A DNA stretch of 9,938 nt from an uncultured Collinsella sp. (GTDB lineage Bacteria > Actinomycetota > Coriobacteriia > Coriobacteriales > Coriobacteriaceae), in NCBI GenBank assembly GCA_900545835.1, contig URBB01000079.1:1-9938 (forward strand). Reading direction: 5' to 3'. Of the stretch, positions 5,387 to 9,938 are shown piece after piece (within the stretch, counting starts at the first letter, position 1; the number at the start of each line of letters is the position of its first letter). Both the position numbers and the translations under genes were made by a program. Below the pieces are notes generated by a model that worked only from the letters and a program-made list of their open reading frames with translations, ran no database searches and had not been told where the DNA came from.

Positions 5387-7397
5387 CATGACGCTGTTTA
5401 TCGCATCGCTTGCCGTCTCGTGCATCGGTGCGCTCGCCTCGGTTCTGCTGATTAAGGCCGACAACGCCGCCAAGACCGCCGGCTGCCTGATCGGCGCCGT
5501 CGCGGCCGTGCTGTCGTTCATCGCGGGCCTCGAGGCCGTGCTTGGCGACGTTTCGTCCCTCAACACGGTCTTCTTCTTCCCGTTCGCCCGTCTCGAGCTC
5601 TTGCTCAACGGCCTTGCGGGCCTGATCGTGGTCCTCATCTCGATTCTCGCCTTTGCGGGCTTCATCTACGGTCTGTCCTACTTCGACGAGTACCCGGGCA
5701 AGGTCGGGCGCGCCGGTTTCTTCATGAACACCTTCGTCGCCTCGATGATGCTCGTCATCACCGCCGACAACGTGTTCTGGTTCCTGGTCGCCTTCGAGCT
5801 CATGTCGCTTACGAGCTACTTCCTTGTCGTCATCGAGGAGAACAAGAACTCCATCAAGGGCGGTTGGCTCTACTTCGTCATCGCGCACGTGGGCTTTGTC
5901 CTTATCATGGCGAGCTTCCTGCTCATGACTAACGGCGTGGGCGGTTCCTTCAGCTTCAGTGATTTCCGTACGCATGACTTTGGACCCGCCATCTCCTCCG
6001 CGTGTTTCGTCCTCGCGTTCTTCGGATTTGGCGCGAAGGCCGGTATCATCCCGCTGCACTCCTGGCTGCCCCAGGCGCACCCCGAGGCGCCGTCCAACGT
6101 GTCCGCCCTCATGTCCGGCGGCATGATCAAGATCGGCATCCTGGGAATCCTCAAGGTCGGTCTCGACCTGCTCGCGGGTTCGGGCGTCCAGCTCTGGTGG
6201 GGCCTCATGGTCCTGGTCTTCGGATCCATCTCGTCGGTCCTGGGCGTCGTCTACGCCCTCCACGAGCACGACATCAAGCGCCTGCTGGCCTACCACTCCG
6301 TCGAGAACATTGGCATCATCTTGCTCGGTGTCGGCGCGTCCATGACGGCGCACGCCCTGGGCAACGACGTCATCGCGACGATCGCGCTCATGGCCGCCCT
6401 CTACCACACGCTCAACCACGCCATGTTCAAGGGCGAGCTGTTCCTCGGCGCGGGCTCCCTGCTCTATGCCACGGGTACGCGCAACATGGAGAAGATGGGC
6501 GGTCTGTTCCGTCGCATGCCGGTCACGGCCGTCTGCTTCCTCATCGGTGCCCTTGCCATCTCGGCCATCCCGCCGCTCAACGGCTTCGTTTCCGAGTGGT
6601 TCACCTACCAGTCCCTGTTCAACATCTCGACGCTCTCCGACCCGGTCGTCATGGTGTTCGCCGTCGCCTCCGCGGCCGCGCTCGCCATCACCGGTGCCCT
6701 GGCAGTCACGTGCTTCGTGAAGGCCTACGGCGTTTCGTTCGCGAGCAGCCCTCGTTCCCAGGAGGCCGCGAACGCCAAGGAGTCCCCGGCTCCGATGTTG
6801 TTCTCGCAGATGCTCCTCGCGGCTATCTGCGTGGTGCTGGGAATCGGCTCTCCCGTCATCGCCCCGGTTCTGGGCGACGTCGCCCAGAGCGTGCTTGCCG
6901 GTTCCGCCGTCACAGCCACCTCGGGCGTGTCTCTGGTGAACGAGATTTCCGGTGCCGCCACCTCCACCCCCGCGATCGCCATCGCGCTCGTGGTCCTCAC
7001 CGGCCTCGCGTTTGCGTTGAGGTCCTACCTCGGCACCAAGGTCCCCGCTAAGAAGACCGACCCTTGGGCGTGCGGCTACGAGCCCAACGAGCACATGCCC
7101 GTTGTCGCCACGAGCTTCGCGTCCGACGTCGAGCTCTTCATGGGCCCGCTCTACACCCTGCGCGAGGTATGCACCAAGATCTGCTGGTCCATCGCGCACG
7201 TGTTCCAGAAGCTCACCGGTGTCGCTCAGGGCGTCGAGCCCCTGCCCGACCGCTTCCTGGTCGATGCACCGAGCGAGGGTGCCGACAAGCTGGCCGGCCT
7301 CGCCTCCAAGATCGAGGGCGGCAACTACTCCGTATACATCTGCTACATCGTCGCGGCGCTCGTGGTCTTCCTCGTGCTCGCCGTGGTCATGGTCTAG
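5379..7397 (+). CDS. hyfB: Hydrogenase-4 component B, NuoL/ND5-like antiporter-type membrane subunit
   Basis: A 672-aa integral membrane protein, equal in length to E. coli HyfB, hydrophobic through most of its length with a dozen or more predicted membrane helices. It belongs to the proton-conducting antiporter-like family of complex I and group 4 hydrogenases. Key polar residues of the channel are visible: E140 in FELMSLTSYF and K220 in KAGIIPLHSWLPQAHPEAPS, followed by MSGGMIKIGI, HSVENIGII and NHAMFKGELF. The C-terminal part includes the conserved DPWACGYEPNEHM segment and ends in a membrane helix. The start ATG overlaps the end of hyfA, and AGAAGGGAG at 5362-5370 is its ribosome binding site. 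hyfC follows after 17 bases. It anchors the complex and probably carries ions; direct pumping by hydrogenase-4 is debated. Confidence 0.95.
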   Translation: MDSMTLFIASLAVSCIGALASVLLIKADNAAKTAGCLIGAVAAVLSFIAGLEAVLGDVSSLNTVFFFPFARLELLLNGLAGLIVVLISILAFAGFIYGLSYFDEYPGKVGRAGFFMNTFVASMMLVITADNVFWFLVAFELMSLTSYFLVVIEENKNSIKGGWLYFVIAHVGFVLIMASFLLMTNGVGGSFSFSDFRTHDFGPAISSACFVLAFFGFGAKAGIIPLHSWLPQAHPEAPSNVSALMSGGMIKIGILGILKVGLDLLAGSGVQLWWGLMVLVFGSISSVLGVVYALHEHDIKRLLAYHSVENIGIILLGVGASMTAHALGNDVIATIALMAALYHTLNHAMFKGELFLGAGSLLYATGTRNMEKMGGLFRRMPVTAVCFLIGALAISAIPPLNGFVSEWFTYQSLFNISTLSDPVVMVFAVASAAALAITGALAVTCFVKAYGVSFASSPRSQEAANAKESPAPMLFSQMLLAAICVVLGIGSPVIAPVLGDVAQSVLAGSAVTATSGVSLVNEISGAATSTPAIAIALVVLTGLAFALRSYLGTKVPAKKTDPWACGYEPNEHMPVVATSFASDVELFMGPLYTLREVCTKICWSIAHVFQKLTGVAQGVEPLPDRFLVDAPSEGADKLAGLASKIEGGNYSVYICYIVAALVVFLVLAVVMV

Positions 7398-7414
7398 AGA
7401 GGGGAGAGGATATT

Positions 7415-8338
7415 ATGAACATCGTTCTTGCGATAGCGCAGGGCCTCGTGGTCATGCTGGTCGCGCCCTTCTTCTCCGGCCTCGCCCGTGTGATTCGCGC
7501 GAAGATGCACAATCGCCGCGGTCCGTCCATCCTTCAGGATTACCGGGACCTCGCGAAGCTCATGGCGCGTCCCGAGTCCGTGAGTTCCGACTCGAGCTTC
7601 GTGCTGCGCATCATGCCTCCGCTGTTCCTCGCGGTGTCGTTCATGCTCGCCATGGGTCTGCCCATGTTCACGCTCGAGAGCCCCATGCCCGTCTTTGGTG
7701 ACGCCATCACCATCATGTACGCGCTCGCGCTGTCCCGCTTCTTCTTCGCACTGTCCGGCGTGGATTCCTCCAACGCCTACGCGGGCTTCGGCGGTATCCG
7801 CGAGCTCCTCATGAGCGTGCTCATCGAGCCGTCCATGCTCATCGCGCTGTTCACCGTCGCCATCGTGTGCGGCTCCACGGACATTGCGACCATGGGCCAG
7901 CACATCGTTACGGGCAACGTCTCGAGCGTCGTCGCCGTTATCCTCGCCGGCGTCGCCTTCGCGGCCGCCTGTTACATGGAGCTCGGCAAGCTTCCATTCG
8001 ATCAGGCCGAAGCCGAGCAGGAGCTCCAGGAGGGCCCGCTCGCCGAGCTCTCCGGCCCGTCCCTGGCCATGATGAAGCTCGCCATGGGCATGAAGCAGGT
8101 CGTGGTCGTCGCTTGGTTCACCTCCATCTTCATCCCCTGGGGAGAGCCCGCGACTATCGGCGTCACCGCTCTCGTGGGCGCCGTCGTCTTCCTTGTCAAG
8201 TGCCTGGTCGATTTCGTTGTCTGCGGCGTGCTCGAGAACTCCGTTTCCCGTTCGCGCTTCAAGGTGCTCGGTAACCAGACCTGGGCCGTCGTCGGCATCG
8301 CGGTCCTCGCGTTCGTCTTCGTCGTCGTAGGCGTGTAG
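7415..8338 (+). CDS. hyfC: Hydrogenase-4 component C, NuoH/ND1-like membrane subunit
   Basis: A 307-aa membrane protein (E. coli HyfC about 322, HycD 307). It has several hydrophobic helices and cytoplasmic loops typical of the NuoH/HycD/HyfC family. The first loop has IRAKMHNRRGPSILQDYRDL (about residues 27-46), which matches the family's quinone-loop-like segment. The acidic loop ELGKLPFDQAEAEQEL (about 189-204) matches the conserved PFDxxEAExEL motif that links membrane and peripheral arms. This subunit docks the hydrogenase small and large subunits to the membrane. GGGGAGAGGA at 7401-7410 sits 4 bases before ATG 7415. It is 17 bases after hyfB and 16 before hyfD. Confidence 0.94.
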   Translation: MNIVLAIAQGLVVMLVAPFFSGLARVIRAKMHNRRGPSILQDYRDLAKLMARPESVSSDSSFVLRIMPPLFLAVSFMLAMGLPMFTLESPMPVFGDAITIMYALALSRFFFALSGVDSSNAYAGFGGIRELLMSVLIEPSMLIALFTVAIVCGSTDIATMGQHIVTGNVSSVVAVILAGVAFAAACYMELGKLPFDQAEAEQELQEGPLAELSGPSLAMMKLAMGMKQVVVVAWFTSIFIPWGEPATIGVTALVGAVVFLVKCLVDFVVCGVLENSVSRSRFKVLGNQTWAVVGIAVLAFVFVVVGV

Positions 8339-8354
8339 GGAGAAGGGAGAAACT

Positions 8355-9812
8355 ATGTCAATCGAATCGAGCTTGTCCCTCTTTGCCATGGTGGCGATTG
8401 CCGTCCCCATGCTGGGCTCCCTGCTCATCGTCATGCTGCCGCGTCCCTACGCTAAATGGATCTGCGCCTTCGCCGGCGGCATCGCCACGGTCGCTTCCGT
8501 TGGCTTGGCCGCGACGTTTGCCGGAAACGGCATGAACGCGGTCGATGTAACCTGGGCGAGTATGGGCCAGACCTTGGTCATGGGCTTCATATTCGACCGG
8601 ATGAGCACGCTGCTCGCACCCGCGTTCGTCGCTATCGGCCTGCTCGTCGTCATCTATTCGTTCCCGTACATGAGCGATAAGAACAAGGAGCATCCCGATG
8701 CGCCTCGTCGCCGCTTCTACGTGTACTTCTCCACGTTCATCGGCGCCATGGCCGGTCTCGCTTACAGCTCCACCATCGTCGGCCAGCTCGTTTTCTTCGA
8801 GATCACTGGCGTGTGCTCCTGGGGCCTCATCAGCTACTACATGACGCCCACGGCCAAGAAGGCCGGTATGAAGGCGCTCATCATCACCCACATCGGCGCT
8901 CTGGGTCTCTACATCGGCGCGGCCTTCCTGTTCGCCGGAACCGGCACGTTCGCGCTGAGCGCGATCTCCCAGCTCGATTCCGGTATGAAGACCGTCGTGC
9001 TGCTGCTCATCCTGTTCGCCGCTTGGGCCAAGTCCGCCCAGTTCCCGCTCTACATGTGGCTGCCCTCTGCAATGGAGGCCCCCACGCCCGTTTCCGCCTA
9101 CCTCCATGGCGCGTCCATGGTGAAGGTCGGCGTGTGCGTGTTCGCCCGCGCTCTTGCGAGTGCCGGCGATATCCCCGAGATCGTCGGTTGGGTCGCCATC
9201 ATCGACGCCGTCGTGACCATGCTCTTCGGCTTCCTCATGTACCTGCCCCAGAAGGATATGAAGCGCCTGCTCGCCTTCTCGACGATCGCGCAGCTCGCCT
9301 ACGTGTTCTTCGGCCTGGGCCTCTCCGTGTTCGGAAGCCAGATGGCGTTCAACGGCGCCGTCGAGCACATCTTCAACCACGCGTTCACCAAGACCCTGTT
9401 CTTCCTCATCGCCGGCTCCCTCAGCTTCACGCTGGGAACCCGTATGTTGCCCAAGATCCAGGGCCTCATGAAGAAGTACCCGGTCACGGGCGTGGGCTTC
9501 GCGGTCGCCGCGACCGCTATCGCCGGCGTGCCCCCCATGAGCACGTTCTTCTCCAAGTTCCAGATTATTTCCGGTGGCTTCGCGGTTGGTGCTTCCAACA
9601 CGGTCATCTTCGTCCTCGTGTGCGTCATGGTCGTCGAGACCGTCGCCACCTTCGCATGGTTCCTGCGTTGGATGGGTAAGGTCCTGCCCGGTGAGCCGAG
9701 CGAGACCGTGGCCGCCGGCCAGCCCCTTCCGCGCGCCATGGCGTTCGTGTTCGTCGTCCTCATGATCATGGTCGTCGTCGCCGGTCCTCTGTCCTCTAGT
9801 TGGATGGGTTAG
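8355..9812 (+). CDS. hyfD: Hydrogenase-4 component D, second antiporter-like (NuoN/NuoM-type) membrane subunit
   Basis: A 485-aa polytopic membrane protein close in length to E. coli HyfD (479). It aligns along its length with HyfD rather than HyfF: FDRMSTLL, SDKNKEHPDAP, FFEITGVCSW, ALIITHIGALGLY, YLPQKDMKRLLAFSTI, NHAFTKTLFF, GVPPMSTFFSKF and a C-terminal FAWFLRWMGKVLPGEPSE. Channel residues typical of antiporter-like subunits are present: E149, K226 in AAWAKSAQFPLYMWLP, and K257 in SMVKVGV. HyfD has no counterpart in the smaller Hyc formate hydrogenlyase, so this gene marks the locus as the hydrogenase-4 type. ATG 8355 is preceded by a long purine-rich ribosome binding site at 8338-8350. 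hyfE begins 10 bases after its stop. Confidence 0.93.
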   Translation: MSIESSLSLFAMVAIAVPMLGSLLIVMLPRPYAKWICAFAGGIATVASVGLAATFAGNGMNAVDVTWASMGQTLVMGFIFDRMSTLLAPAFVAIGLLVVIYSFPYMSDKNKEHPDAPRRRFYVYFSTFIGAMAGLAYSSTIVGQLVFFEITGVCSWGLISYYMTPTAKKAGMKALIITHIGALGLYIGAAFLFAGTGTFALSAISQLDSGMKTVVLLLILFAAWAKSAQFPLYMWLPSAMEAPTPVSAYLHGASMVKVGVCVFARALASAGDIPEIVGWVAIIDAVVTMLFGFLMYLPQKDMKRLLAFSTIAQLAYVFFGLGLSVFGSQMAFNGAVEHIFNHAFTKTLFFLIAGSLSFTLGTRMLPKIQGLMKKYPVTGVGFAVAATAIAGVPPMSTFFSKFQIISGGFAVGASNTVIFVLVCVMVVETVATFAWFLRWMGKVLPGEPSETVAAGQPLPRAMAFVFVVLMIMVVVAGPLSSSWMG

Positions 9813-9822
9813 GAGGTAGGAC

Positions 9823-9938
9823 ATGGGTTATTCGTTAGTCAATATCCTGGGCGGTCTTCTGATCGTGACCTCCACCATGGTGGTCGTCTCGAAGACCATC
9901 CCGTCCGCCATTAAGTGGTACGCGATCCAGTCGGTTGT
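9823..9938 (+). CDS. hyfE: Hydrogenase-4 component E, start only (runs off right edge)
   Basis: Only 38 codons plus two bases are in the window. The opening MGYSLVNILGGLLIVTST, then SAIKWYAIQSVV, matches the start of E. coli HyfE (NNLAGLMMLTS, then FYACQSLV). HyfE is a small membrane subunit, partly NuoK-like, placed after hyfD in E. coli as here. A strong AGGAGG at 9811-9816 lies six bases before ATG 9823 and overlaps the hyfD stop codon. The visible part is the first membrane helix and the loop after it. Confidence 0.85.
   Translation, partial: MGYSLVNILGGLLIVTSTMVVVSKTIPSAIKWYAIQSV

Noticed and set aside
5328..7199. Minus-strand frame of 623 residues, very rich in Arg, Asp, Glu and Gly
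   Set aside because: It is the mirror of hydrophobic hyfB codons. Its composition is unlike a folded protein and it has no start context.
7064..8338. Longer plus-strand frame running into hyfC from inside hyfB
   Set aside because: The upstream 117 residues are Arg-rich out-of-frame hyfB. The real start is ATG 7415, with a strong ribosome binding site and a good match to HyfC.
8358..9824. Minus-strand frame of 488 residues opposite hyfD
   Set aside because: The same antisense effect: charged low-complexity sequence opposite a clear membrane protein gene.

Overview
The window reads as chromosome of an anaerobic, high-GC Gram-positive bacterium, most likely a gut coriobacterium such as Collinsella. 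This is an inference from three things: strong G/C preference at third codon positions, strong Shine-Dalgarno sites, and an enterobacterial-style formate hydrogenlyase locus combined with coriobacterial-looking accessory genes. No marker gene fixes the taxon.

Left part (1-1448), all on the minus strand. First comes the 5' end of a gene that runs off the left edge; it weakly resembles AbiEi-type antitoxin/regulator proteins. Next is an intergenic stretch with a direct repeat, an imperfect inverted repeat and a perfect 22-bp inverted repeat. Last is a two-gene type II toxin-antitoxin operon: a RelB/DinJ-like antitoxin overlapping a PIN-domain toxin by 8 bp. The toxin seems to lack some canonical catalytic residues and carries an unusual Arg-rich tail.

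Centre (1449-1874). A 426-bp divergent intergenic region is AT-rich on its left side. It holds several palindromes close to the toxin-antitoxin genes, a cluster of three CCYTGCAA-type elements forming two overlapping inverted repeats, and a GC-rich 5' leader. The leader can fold in two mutually exclusive ways, one of which covers the ribosome binding site of the first plus-strand gene.

Right part (1875-9938), all on the plus strand: a formate hydrogenlyase locus in two modules. Module 1 is a HydN-like four-cluster ferredoxin and a selenocysteine formate dehydrogenase H (fdhF). The fdhF gene is interrupted by an in-frame TGA at residue 140 and followed by a bacterial SECIS hairpin with the same UGA-to-loop spacing as E. 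coli fdhF. A strong hairpin with a T-rich tail closes this module. Module 2 is hydrogenase-4: hyfA, hyfB, hyfC, hyfD and the start of hyfE, in E. coli order and with nearly E. coli lengths. The genes are separated by 17 bases or fewer or overlap, each with its own strong ribosome binding site. HyfF to HyfI, including the NiFe large subunit, would be expected just past the right edge.

Together the plus-strand genes would oxidise formate to CO2 at the Mo/W-selenocysteine site, pass electrons through HydN/HyfA iron-sulfur clusters to the membrane-bound [NiFe] hydrogenase, and release H2. The presence of HyfD as well as HyfB points to the large, possibly ion-pumping hydrogenase-4 (FHL-2) type rather than the smaller Hyc type. 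The core machinery is known biology. The less explained elements are the leader, the operator cluster, the inter-module terminator and the altered PIN toxin.
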